From Arcticibacter tournemirensis (GTDB lineage Bacteria > Bacteroidota > Bacteroidia > Sphingobacteriales > Sphingobacteriaceae): 64,000 nt of DNA. A program made the translations under genes and the position numbers. Every line of letters starts with the position of its first letter. Positions within the stretch are counted from its first letter, which is position 1. The DNA lies in NCBI RefSeq assembly GCF_006716645.1, contig NZ_VFPL01000001.1:4898001-4962000 (forward strand). The letters are read 5' to 3'. The notes under the pieces are model-generated. The model was not told the origin of the DNA. It searched no databases and saw only the letters and a program-made list of their open reading frames with translations. Of this stretch, positions 35,964-43,925 are shown in pieces.

Positions 35964-36857
35964 CTACCAGTCTAATAGTTCAAGTATCCGACTCAAGTCG
36001 TCTTCAGAAACAAAAGGGATCTCGATAGCCCCTTTTCCTTTTGCCTGCACCTTTAAGCGCACCTTAGTGGCAAATTTAGAGGCCAGATCGTCCTGAATCT
36101 TCTGATACTGGAATGAAACACCTTCTTCCTTCGCGTGAACAGCTTTTTTCACACCGATACGCTGGATATCTCTTACCAGTTCTTCAGCTTTACGAACTGA
36201 AAGCCCTTTACTTATAACTTCATTATGTACATATAATTGCTTATCAACATCATCAAGGCCAAGAATTGCTTTCGCATGTCCCATGGTGATTTCGTTATCG
36301 CGGATAGAAGCCTGAATCACCGGGGGAAGCCTCAGCAGTCTAAGATAATTTGTTATGGTCGAACGGTTCTTGCTAACCCTGTCACCAAGTTCGTCTTGCT
36401 TAAGGTTACACTCGTCAATCATCCGCTGAAAGCTTAGTGCAACTTCTATTGCATTGAGATTCTCGCGCTGAATGTTCTCAATCAGAGCCATCTCAAGCAT
36501 CTGCTGATCGTTAGCCGTACGCACGTAAGCCGCAATCTCAGTTAAGCCCGCAAGCTTTGATGCACGGAGGCGTCTTTCGCCCGAAATGAGCTGATAGATA
36601 TTTCCCGCCTTACGTACTGTAATCGGCTGTATGAGTCCTTGCAGCTTTATAGATTCAGACAGTTCATTCAAAGCCTCCTGATCAAAGTCAGACCGCGGCT
36701 GAAATGGATTTACCTCAACCTGACTGATCCTCACATGACTTATATTTCCTGGTGATACTGTTTCATTTATGTTTGGCCTGGAACTTTGGGCCATTTCAGA
36801 ATCATTCAGCAATGCACTTAATCCTTTTCCTAATCCCGTTTTTCTAATTTGCGTCAT
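35964..36857 (-). CDS. parB: Chromosome partitioning protein ParB
   Basis: The protein has 297 residues. The N-terminal CTPase/clamp domain shows NPFQPR and LISGERRLRASKLAG. A helix-turn-helix region (LKQDELGDRVSKNRSTITNYLRLLRLP) recognises parS. The C-terminal dimerisation domain follows (about 240-297). The N-terminus RKTGLGKGLSALL fits the ParA-stimulating arginine segment. I found no parS palindrome in the window. It overlaps parA by 4 nt. Confidence 0.95.
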   Translation of the reverse strand: MTQIRKTGLGKGLSALLNDSEMAQSSRPNINETVSPGNISHVRISQVEVNPFQPRSDFDQEALNELSESIKLQGLIQPITVRKAGNIYQLISGERRLRASKLAGLTEIAAYVRTANDQQMLEMALIENIQRENLNAIEVALSFQRMIDECNLKQDELGDRVSKNRSTITNYLRLLRLPPVIQASIRDNEITMGHAKAILGLDDVDKQLYVHNEVISKGLSVRKAEELVRDIQRIGVKKAVHAKEEGVSFQYQKIQDDLASKFATKVRLKVQAKGKGAIEIPFVSEDDLSRILELLDW

Positions 36858-37660
36858 GAATTAACTGTTACTTTATTATTGCCGTTTTCTTTCACTAACC
36901 CGTTCTTACGAATGATCTCTCTAGCCAGGTTAAGATAATTAATGGATCCTTTACAATTTGCATCGTGCATAATAACCGAAACACCATAGCTCGGAGCTTC
37001 GCTTAACCGGGTATTTCTTTGGATGATTGTATCAAATACCAGATCCTGGAAATGCGTTTTCACCTCTTCTACTACCTGGTTGGAGAGCCTTAACCTCACA
37101 TCGTACATCGTAAGCAGAATACCCTCTATCTCCAAATCAGTATTCAGGCGGCTCTGAACAATTTTTATTGTATTTAGCAACTTTCCAAGTCCTTCAAGAG
37201 CAAAATACTCGCATTGAACCGGAATAATTACAGAATTGGCAGCCGTAAGAGCATTAATGGTAATCAAGCCCAGAGAGGGCGAGCAGTCTATAATAATAAA
37301 GTCATAGTTATCGCGAACCTTGGCGAGAACCGCCCTCATTTTATATTCCCTGTCCGTAAGATTAATCATCTCTATTTCTGCCCCAACAAGATCAATATGA
37401 GCAGGTAACAGATCAAGATTCGGCGTATCTGTTTTCTGAATAGCATCCATGGGGTCTACATCGTTAATGATGCACTCGTAGATACTTTCTTTTATTGTAC
37501 GGGGATCAAAACCTATACCCGAGGTAGAATTGGCCTGCGGATCTGCATCTACCAGTAATGTCCGGTATTCCAGAACAGCAAGGCTGGCTGCCAGGTTTAT
37601 TGAAGATGTAGTTTTACCTACTCCGCCTTTTTGATTAGCTAACGCTATAATCTTACTCAT
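36854..37660 (-). CDS. parA: Chromosome partitioning ATPase ParA (Soj)
   Basis: The protein has 268 residues. The deviant Walker A box is KGGVGKTTSSINLA at about residues 11-24. Walker A' DADPQANST and Walker B FIIIDCSPSLGLITINAL follow. It lacks the N-terminal helix-turn-helix of plasmid type Ia ParA, so it is the chromosomal Soj type. ATP-dependent dimers bind nucleoid DNA and move ParB-parS. It is first in the leftward cluster and diverges from the FMN reductase gene across 166 bp. Confidence 0.95.
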   Translation of the reverse strand: MSKIIALANQKGGVGKTTSSINLAASLAVLEYRTLLVDADPQANSTSGIGFDPRTIKESIYECIINDVDPMDAIQKTDTPNLDLLPAHIDLVGAEIEMINLTDREYKMRAVLAKVRDNYDFIIIDCSPSLGLITINALTAANSVIIPVQCEYFALEGLGKLLNTIKIVQSRLNTDLEIEGILLTMYDVRLRLSNQVVEEVKTHFQDLVFDTIIQRNTRLSEAPSYGVSVIMHDANCKGSINYLNLAREIIRKNGLVKENGNNKVTVNS

Positions 37661-37826
37661 TCCTTATCCTGATTTCTAATCGTATTATTAATTAACACCG
37701 TCAGGCACAGCAACATTAAAAATGTTATTTTTGCCTTTCACATGTTTTTTTACAATCGCCTAAGATACGAACTTTAAACAATTTAATAAGAGAGGCTATT
37801 TCTCGTTTTAAACATATTATCCACAG

Positions 37827-38351
37827 ATGACTACGATAATTGCAAGTACCAACCGTCCCGACAGTTACACTTTAAAAATAGCAGAATATTATCAAAAACA
37901 CCTTCATGAGATGGGACATGAGGCTAACATATTATCCCTTACAGACCTTCCCGAAGGAATTATACATCCGGCAATGTATGAGAAGCAGAAACTTGAAAGT
38001 TTCGAAATCCTCCAGAGTAAAATTACAGCCACTGATAAGTTTCTGTTTATTATACCCGAATACAATGGAAGTTTTCCGGGGATCTTAAAGGTACTCATCG
38101 ATGCATGTCGTTTTCCGGAGAGCTTTTACGGCAAAAAGGCTGCGTTAGTAGGCGTTTCGACGGGAAAGTATGGAAACATCAGAGGAGTGGATCACTTCAC
38201 AGGTATTTGTCATTACATGAACCTTAACGTGCTTCCTTTAAAGCTCCATATTCCTAATATTCACAAAGAACTGAATGAAGCCGGGGAGTTTTTCAAAGAG
38301 GATACATTGAAGTTTACGAGGCAACAGATGGAACAGTTTATCCTTTTCTGA
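37827..38351 (+). CDS. NAD(P)H-dependent FMN reductase family protein
   Basis: The protein has 174 residues. It has a flavodoxin-like fold: the FMN phosphate loop STNRPDSYTLKIAEYY at the N-terminus, FIIPEYNGSFPGILKVLIDAC in the middle and the GVSTGKYGNIRGVDHF block. It probably reduces flavin or quinone-type substrates in the cytoplasm, and the physiological acceptor is unknown. It is divergent from parA and transcribed separately from the next gene (78 bp gap). Confidence 0.85.
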   Translation: MTTIIASTNRPDSYTLKIAEYYQKHLHEMGHEANILSLTDLPEGIIHPAMYEKQKLESFEILQSKITATDKFLFIIPEYNGSFPGILKVLIDACRFPESFYGKKAALVGVSTGKYGNIRGVDHFTGICHYMNLNVLPLKLHIPNIHKELNEAGEFFKEDTLKFTRQQMEQFILF

Positions 38352-38429
38352 GGTAAAATACATTTAAAGCATTTTGGGGATCTACAGAATTGATTTTATA
38401 TTAGTAGTTTATACCCATAAAACCATATT

Positions 38430-39206
38430 ATGAAACAAATCTTTACTACATTATTTTTATCTGCACTCTTATTCACCGCCAGGACCGGGTACGCACAGTT
38501 TGACACCGTGTTACGCTCAGATGATCAGGGGAAGAACCTCCTCAAAATAAATGTCCCTGCGATTGCAGTTAATAACTTCTCCATCCAGTATGAGAGGGCT
38601 GTCGGGAAGAAGATTTCTGCTGGCCTCAGTTTTCGTTTCATGCCCAAAAGCGGGCTTCCTTTGAAAAGCCAATTGGAAAATCTTATAGATGATGACGATA
38701 CCTGGGATCAGATCCAGGACATGAAAACCAGCAATTTTGCGTTCACACCCGAAGTACGCTTCTATTTTGGGAAGAGTATATTCAGAGGCTTTTACGTAGC
38801 TCCTTTCGCTAAGATCGCCCATTATACGGCTGATCTTCCTGATTTTGAATACGACGTGGATATGTCGTCTAATGGAATGGGAACAATTACAGAGACTATT
38901 CCGCTAAGTGCCAGGCTAAACACCGTTACCGGAGGGGTTTTGCTGGGAGCCCAATGGAAATTAAGCAAAGTGCTCTATCTTGACTGGTGGATATTCGGCC
39001 CTCAGTATGGATGGTCAAAGGGACATCTGACGGGAACTAAGGATCTGAACGAATACGAGCAACAGGCATTAAAAGAAGAGCTGGAAGATTTAGATATTCC
39101 GCTGGTTGATACGAAAACGGAAGTGGACAGCAAAGGCGCAAGACTCGATATGGATGGCCCCTGGGCCGGACTTAGGGCAGGAATTAATCTGGGAGTGCGT
39201 TTTTAA
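38430..39206 (+). CDS. DUF3575-like outer-membrane protein
   Basis: The protein has 258 residues. Signal peptide 1-22 (cleavage near GYA-Q). NLLKINVPAIAVNNFSIQYERAVG is typical of the start of the DUF3575 family, followed by repeated amphipathic strands (FYVAPFAKIAHY, GGVLLGAQWKL, VLYLDWWIFGPQYG) and a final Phe in GINLGVRF. An outer-membrane barrel of unknown function is likely. Its stop is 20 bp before IS copy 2, which sits in what was presumably its terminator shared with the convergent LytTR gene. Confidence 0.72.
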   Translation: MKQIFTTLFLSALLFTARTGYAQFDTVLRSDDQGKNLLKINVPAIAVNNFSIQYERAVGKKISAGLSFRFMPKSGLPLKSQLENLIDDDDTWDQIQDMKTSNFAFTPEVRFYFGKSIFRGFYVAPFAKIAHYTADLPDFEYDVDMSSNGMGTITETIPLSARLNTVTGGVLLGAQWKLSKVLYLDWWIFGPQYGWSKGHLTGTKDLNEYEQQALKEELEDLDIPLVDTKTEVDSKGARLDMDGPWAGLRAGINLGVRF

Positions 39207-39226
39207 GGTAAGAACATAATAGAAAA

Positions 39227-39259
39227 GAGGCCGTATCATAATTCAAATGATGCGGCCTC
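39227..39259 (-). terminator. Left-tip hairpin of IS copy 2
   Basis: Same 33-nt palindrome as in copy 1. Read leftward it is followed by TTTTCTATT of host DNA, so it can terminate the transposase transcript. Confidence 0.65.
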
Positions 39260-39354
39260 TGTATTTGTTGCCTATTAAGGTAGTGCAAGATGAATTTGGG
39301 CAAGCTGTGGATAATTTGCTTTTCGGGGTCGAAAACCAGTCAAAAAGCAGCTTT

Positions 39355-40890
39355 TCACCCTGCTTTTTTCCTTAAGTTTTGTGCAATTGCAATCAAACCC
39401 CATTCGATCTCCACTTTTTCCTTACCCCGAAGCATGAACCTTTTGAAACCATGGTTCTGTTTAATGTTTCCGAAAGTTGGTTCCACATCAAAGCATCGTT
39501 TCTTTCGCCGCTGTAGGCCTTCTTCACTGTTTAACAGTTCATGTGCCTTTTGCTTAAGCCGGTTCAGATTTACATTGACCTCAATGATCCTGTTGGCGCT
39601 TGATTTATGACAAGCACCGTTGAGCGGACAGTTAGCGCAATTGCCCGCCTGGTATCTTTTTACTGTTTGCTCAAAACCGGTGCTTGTTCGTTTTCTACTT
39701 GTCCCGATGAAATTCATCTGCCGGCCCATCGGACAGATGTAACAATCTTTCTCCTGGTTATAGAAAAGCTTGCTTGCTGCAAAAGGCTGTTTGTTATTGT
39801 AGTTTTCATTTTGCTCTTTATCGAACATCCCATACTTTACAAAGGCAATGGTTTGCTTTTGTTCCAGCAGCGTGTAGTTTTCTTCAGATCCGTACCCGGC
39901 ATCCGCGGTGAGCTTTTCAGGTGCTTTGCCAAAGCTGGCTTCATGCTGCGTTAAATGAGCATTCAGCGTATTGGTGTCTGTTGTATTGGAATGAATGGTA
40001 TAATTGACAATGAACTGGTTGGAGGTAGATATCTGAACATTATAGGCGGGTTTTAACTGACCATTTTTCATGTGGTCTTCTTTCATCCGCATGAAAGTAG
40101 CATCCGTATCGGTTTTACTAAAGCTGTTCCTTTGGCCCAGGATCTCTTCCTGATGCTCATATTTTTCTATATTCTGCGGGTAATGTTTAGTAATATACTT
40201 CAGTTTAGCCTTCACCTTTTTATCTGCATTATCTTTTGCGGCCAGCTTTTCGTTAAGCTGATCTACGGCAGCTTTTACTTTTTCGCTGTTAATTTCCGTA
40301 AAATCAGGCGGCTCAGGCATCTTGTCTTCTTCCGAGGCTACCTGTTGTGCATACTGCCATATCTCAGTCAGTTGCTTTTTCATCTTCTCTTTATTGGTCT
40401 GAATCGACTTCTTCCAAACGAAGGTGTACTTGTTGGCATTGGCTTCGATCTTCGTTCCATCCGTATTAATCTCCTCTATGCTCAGCAGCCCTTCTTCCGA
40501 CAACAGCTTTACCACCTCTTCAAACACACTGCGCAGGGCATGTTTCAAGCGCACACCCCGGAAACGGTTGATCGTATTATGATCGGGATAGCTCATCGAA
40601 CTTAACCACATGAAGTAAATACTTTCCTTACAGGCTGCCGCCAGTTTACGGCTGGAATAAAGGTTGGTAACGTACCCATAAACCACCACTTTAAGCAGCA
40701 TTTGAGGGTGATAACTTGAACTTCCCCTAATGTGATAAGCTTTTAAAAGCGGCTCTATATTGAGCTTGTTAATGACCTCATTTACAACCCGGACCGGATG
40801 CCATAAAGGGATCAATTCTTCAAGGGTTGGTGGGAGTACCAGAATTTGTGCCTGATTATAGGGCTTGAAAACAGGTTGCTTTACCGCCAT
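39355..40890 (-). CDS. IS1182-family transposase (copy 2)
   Basis: The protein has 511 residues and is identical over its full length to the transposase of copy 1 at 9541-11076. The same features are visible: N-terminal helical domain, NTDGTKIEAN, TADAGYGSEENY, the Cys-rich insert CPMGRQ and CANCPLNGAC, and the C-terminal FDVEPTFGNIKQNHG block. Full identity implies recent transposition or ongoing gene conversion. No frameshift or internal stop is present. Confidence 0.92.
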   Translation of the reverse strand: MAVKQPVFKPYNQAQILVLPPTLEELIPLWHPVRVVNEVINKLNIEPLLKAYHIRGSSSYHPQMLLKVVVYGYVTNLYSSRKLAAACKESIYFMWLSSMSYPDHNTINRFRGVRLKHALRSVFEEVVKLLSEEGLLSIEEINTDGTKIEANANKYTFVWKKSIQTNKEKMKKQLTEIWQYAQQVASEEDKMPEPPDFTEINSEKVKAAVDQLNEKLAAKDNADKKVKAKLKYITKHYPQNIEKYEHQEEILGQRNSFSKTDTDATFMRMKEDHMKNGQLKPAYNVQISTSNQFIVNYTIHSNTTDTNTLNAHLTQHEASFGKAPEKLTADAGYGSEENYTLLEQKQTIAFVKYGMFDKEQNENYNNKQPFAASKLFYNQEKDCYICPMGRQMNFIGTSRKRTSTGFEQTVKRYQAGNCANCPLNGACHKSSANRIIEVNVNLNRLKQKAHELLNSEEGLQRRKKRCFDVEPTFGNIKQNHGFKRFMLRGKEKVEIEWGLIAIAQNLRKKAG

Positions 40891-40980
40891 CTTTTATCTG
40901 ATTATACACTAAATATATGAAAATCAGATTATTAAATCAAATAATCAATGGTAAAAATCCTGAAATATTAAAAATAAAAA

Positions 40981-41011
40981 GAGGCTGCACCATGATTTAT
41001 GATACAGCCTC
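40981..41011. terminator. Right-tip hairpin of IS copy 2
   Basis: The 31-nt palindrome GAGGCTG...CAGCCTC has TTTTTATTTTT on its inner side and TTTTCTATT on its outer side, so it can act as an intrinsic terminator in both directions. It is placed 7 bp after the LytTR gene stop. Confidence 0.7.
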
Positions 41012-41018
41012 TTTTCTA

Positions 41019-41762
41019 TTACATCTGCAGCAATTGTTTTAGCTTAGCATATCCCGTTTTACTAACAGGGAGGCTCTCTCCCGATTTAATAAGCAACTTG
41101 TACGACTCTTTCTCATAGGGAACTATTCCCGTAATCTGAGAAACCTGAACGATAAAAGAACGGTGGATCCTTACAAACTGCTTGTCGTCGAGACTATTCT
41201 CGAAAAAAGCCATCGTCTTGTTCTTTAAGAACGTGCCACCTGCAGTGTGAATTTTTACATAGTCGTCGTAAGCCTCAAGATAATGAACATCTACGGCGGG
41301 AATAATCTTGATAGTGCTCCTGTCTTTCACGACAATGCGCTCGTTGTAGACCTGGGTCGAAGTGCCACTATCAAGCAATGCCTGCACCTGCTGCCGTGCT
41401 TCGGTGAGGTTCTGCTGATCAAGCCATTTATCCACGGCCTGTTTAAACCGTGCCTTGGCAAAAGGCTTTAGAAGATAATCAACGGCGTGTGTCTCAAATG
41501 CTTTGATAGCATACTCATCAAACGCAGAGGTAAATATTACCGCTGGCCGGGTATCAAGCAATTCAAGCATTTCAAAGCCAGTAATCTTTGGCATTTGTAT
41601 GTCGAGAAATATCAGATCGGGCTGGTGCTGTGTTACTGCTTTTACCCCTTCAAATCCGTCGCCGCATTCCGCGACCACTTCAATCTGCGGATAATCTTCC
41701 AGATATTCTTTTACAACCTCTCTTGCTAAAGGTTCGTCATCAATTAATATTGCCCTTGTCAT
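41019..41762 (-). CDS. LytTR-family response regulator
   Basis: The protein has 247 residues. The receiver domain (1-120) has the phospho-accepting Asp in LIFLDIQMPKITGFEM, the acidic pair IDDEP, and Lys in DYLLKPFAK. The LytTR DNA-binding domain (about 145-245) has KDRSTIKIIPAVDVHYLEAYDDYVKIHT and FVRIHRSFIVQ. It binds direct repeats near promoters when phosphorylated. Its 5' end overlaps the kinase gene by 23 nt. Its natural terminator is now occupied by IS copy 2. Confidence 0.94.
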   Translation of the reverse strand: MTRAILIDDEPLAREVVKEYLEDYPQIEVVAECGDGFEGVKAVTQHQPDLIFLDIQMPKITGFEMLELLDTRPAVIFTSAFDEYAIKAFETHAVDYLLKPFAKARFKQAVDKWLDQQNLTEARQQVQALLDSGTSTQVYNERIVVKDRSTIKIIPAVDVHYLEAYDDYVKIHTAGGTFLKNKTMAFFENSLDDKQFVRIHRSFIVQVSQITGIVPYEKESYKLLIKSGESLPVSKTGYAKLKQLLQM

Positions 41763-42795
41763 ATTGTGGTATCTTTACCGTCGTTGTAAAAATATTATTT
41801 TCTCCGCTTGTTTCAAGTAAATCTGTACGGGCAAATAGAAGATAAAGTCGCCGTTTTATTCCTGTAAGTCCAAAGCCGGTACCGCTTTTAGGGCGAACTG
41901 TATTAATATCGTAAGGATTTTGGATAGTAAGCACCAGATAGCCCAGAACGCAACTGGCATTAATACTGATAGTTACTTGTCCGGTTGTATCATATAGACC
42001 GAATTTAATTGCGTTTTCCACCAATGGCTGCAGGATCATAGCCGGAAGTTCTAAATTCTCACAGCCTTCAGCTTTGTTTACTTCGGTATTGAGCCGGTGC
42101 CCGAATCTAACTTTCTCGATATCCAGGTACAACTGCAGATGCTGAAGCTCTTCTTCGAGCTTCACAAATTCATTCTCCGCCTTTTTTAAAGTACCCCTTA
42201 GAAAGTCCGAGAGCTGATGAATCATAGTTCGCGCTTCTTCAGGCCTTCTCCCTACCAGGGCGCTGATAGAATTAAGACTGTTAAACAGAAAGTGGGGCTG
42301 CAACTGCTGCCTTAAATTAAATAATTCGGCCTCACGTGCCAGCTTTTCGGCGTCGGCCTTCCTTCTTTCGTTATCCTTCTGATCATGCATGGTATACCAA
42401 AGCATACTGATAAGAGCAGTACCGCTGATCAGCAGAAAACCGATACATCCTCTTATAAGTAACGACTTGTCAAGAATGTCTGCATATACAGTACTTTCGC
42501 CCATCATATACAACAGAACCCACCGCGACAGGAACACCCAAATACCCGAAAGGAGGATACACCATGCTACTACATTAAAATACCTTCCCTTACCCGGCTG
42601 GTAAAAGCGAAGTGTATTGCTCACCACCAGCGAGGCGAAAAAGAGCAGTATGTTGCCGACAGCAGAGTCTGTAAGTGCAGTCTTCCAGCCAAAACCTAAT
42701 AAATAAAACGTTCCTGCATGCATAGCTGCCCAGGCAAGCCATGCCACTCCCATAAACGCTATTACCTTTTTTGATGAAAATAATGATACATCCAC
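41740..42795 (-). CDS. LytS-type sensor histidine kinase
   Basis: The protein has 351 residues from a GTG start; an internal ATG at 42753 is an alternative. About four membrane helices fill the first 140 residues with little extracytoplasmic sequence, suggesting an intramembrane sensor. The His_kinase domain follows: LRQQLQPHFLFNSLNSISALV holds the phosphoacceptor His, and the ATPase part shows LPAMILQPLVENAIKFG and GTGFGLTGIKRRL. It pairs with the overlapping LytTR regulator. The LiaF-like gene lies 11 nt upstream, so the three form one operon. Confidence 0.92.
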   Translation of the reverse strand: MDVSLFSSKKVIAFMGVAWLAWAAMHAGTFYLLGFGWKTALTDSAVGNILLFFASLVVSNTLRFYQPGKGRYFNVVAWCILLSGIWVFLSRWVLLYMMGESTVYADILDKSLLIRGCIGFLLISGTALISMLWYTMHDQKDNERRKADAEKLAREAELFNLRQQLQPHFLFNSLNSISALVGRRPEEARTMIHQLSDFLRGTLKKAENEFVKLEEELQHLQLYLDIEKVRFGHRLNTEVNKAEGCENLELPAMILQPLVENAIKFGLYDTTGQVTISINASCVLGYLVLTIQNPYDINTVRPKSGTGFGLTGIKRRLYLLFARTDLLETSGENNIFTTTVKIPQYDKGNIN

Positions 42796-42806
42796 GGCCT
42801 TTAACT

Positions 42807-43667
42807 TTAGAAGCTTCGAATGTCTATACCACCAAATATTGAAGTTCCCCGAAGAATTAAAACTTTTCCCTCGGCCATATTTCCTGCAGGTATCAGCGGT
42901 CTTTTGTCTTCAATTCCACCAAAAAGAGCCGCCAGATCGGAAGTAACCTTCCATTGCGGAGGAATAATAAGCTTTGTGCCTCCAAATACCTGAGTCACAT
43001 CGATAACTACAGTGCCGTGAATGTCAGCTTGCGAGAGATTTACTTCAGCCCCACCCAGGATGGTCACAATATCTCCCCCCCGAAAATTCTTCGAGAATAT
43101 GTTCTTTTTAATACTCCCAAAAACGGAAACTGTATCGAGATAATCCTCCCGAAAAGCGTGGGGATCATTTTCACCGCCAGGGCTAAAGGGTCCGTTACCT
43201 GTAAAAGTAGATCCTGTATCTGTTAAAGGTTCTGTCGCAGCCCCTGACTGCGCATTTTCTTCAGTTGGCGGAACGTGTACTCTCTTATCCCAGCCAAAGC
43301 GGTCGCGGTCCCTGAACTTCAATCTTTCTGCTTTTCGTCTTCCCAGAATCAGGTACAACCCTAATCCCATAATAAGTACAGGGAAAATAAAATCACCGAG
43401 ATCAAGGCCGGGAATTAACTTAGCAGCCAGTAAAATAACTCCCATGAAGAGGAGAATAAGGGCGCCCGGATTACGGAAGTTATTCCTCATCCCGGAAAAG
43501 ACTCCTAAAACGATCAGGATCGTTGGAAAGCTGATAATCCAGTCAGGGATAAATCCTCCAAGCGTCCGGATGAGCAGGATAACGCCTAAAAAAAGAAGAA
43601 TAAGCCCTGCCCATTGCTTACCCGATCCTGGCTTTTTTTTATTATAGTGTGTGTTAGCGGTTTCCAT
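42807..43667 (-). CDS. LiaF-like membrane protein (DUF5668 plus LiaF C-terminal domain)
   Basis: The protein has 286 residues from METANTHYNKKK; a 16-codon extension is possible. Four short membrane helices lie at about 15-32, 36-54, 61-76 and 82-100. A charged linker follows, then a beta-helical C-terminal domain (about 180-286) with repeating VSVFGSIKKN, TILGGAEVNLSQADI, QVFGGTKLIIP, ALFGGIED and SIFGGIDIRSF. This matches LiaF/VraT-like envelope-stress proteins that restrain a sensor kinase. It heads an operon with a LytS-type kinase and a LytTR regulator, so it probably modulates that kinase. Confidence 0.83.
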   Translation of the reverse strand: METANTHYNKKKPGSGKQWAGLILLFLGVILLIRTLGGFIPDWIISFPTILIVLGVFSGMRNNFRNPGALILLFMGVILLAAKLIPGLDLGDFIFPVLIMGLGLYLILGRRKAERLKFRDRDRFGWDKRVHVPPTEENAQSGAATEPLTDTGSTFTGNGPFSPGGENDPHAFREDYLDTVSVFGSIKKNIFSKNFRGGDIVTILGGAEVNLSQADIHGTVVIDVTQVFGGTKLIIPPQWKVTSDLAALFGGIEDKRPLIPAGNMAEGKVLILRGTSIFGGIDIRSF

Positions 43668-43925
43668 TATCTTAATCTTTGCATCAAAGATATGGGAGTT
43701 GATGTTGCCCGGCAATAGCTTTTAGGTCGGAAACAAAAGAAATTCGGTAAACGGCAGGAAAAGACCGGCGAAAAAGAAGCATACACTACACAGGTTCACT
43801 AAAATAAGATACTTTTTATTGAACTATTGATATGATTTGATGAATAGCATTAATTAGCAGTCCTTTTCTTTACATAAATTATCAATCAATCTCGAACCTG
43901 ATACAACGTGCTTAATACCCATTCC

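Larger units (their letters stand above)
39227..41011 (-). mobile_element. IS1182-family insertion sequence, copy 2 (1785 bp)
   Basis: Same length, borders and transposase protein as copy 1, in the same orientation 29.8 kb away. The host flanks are mirror images: aatagaaaa on the left and ttttctatt on the right. That is what remains if the element replaced the upper part of a host hairpin with an A-tract and T-tract, a bidirectional terminator. It lies between two convergent genes, 20 bp from one stop and 7 bp from the other. Confidence 0.92.

Noticed and set aside
33082-37826. A parS site near parAB
   Set aside because: I looked for the TGTTnCACGTGAAACA palindrome through the window and saw no convincing match. 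It may lie elsewhere near the origin.
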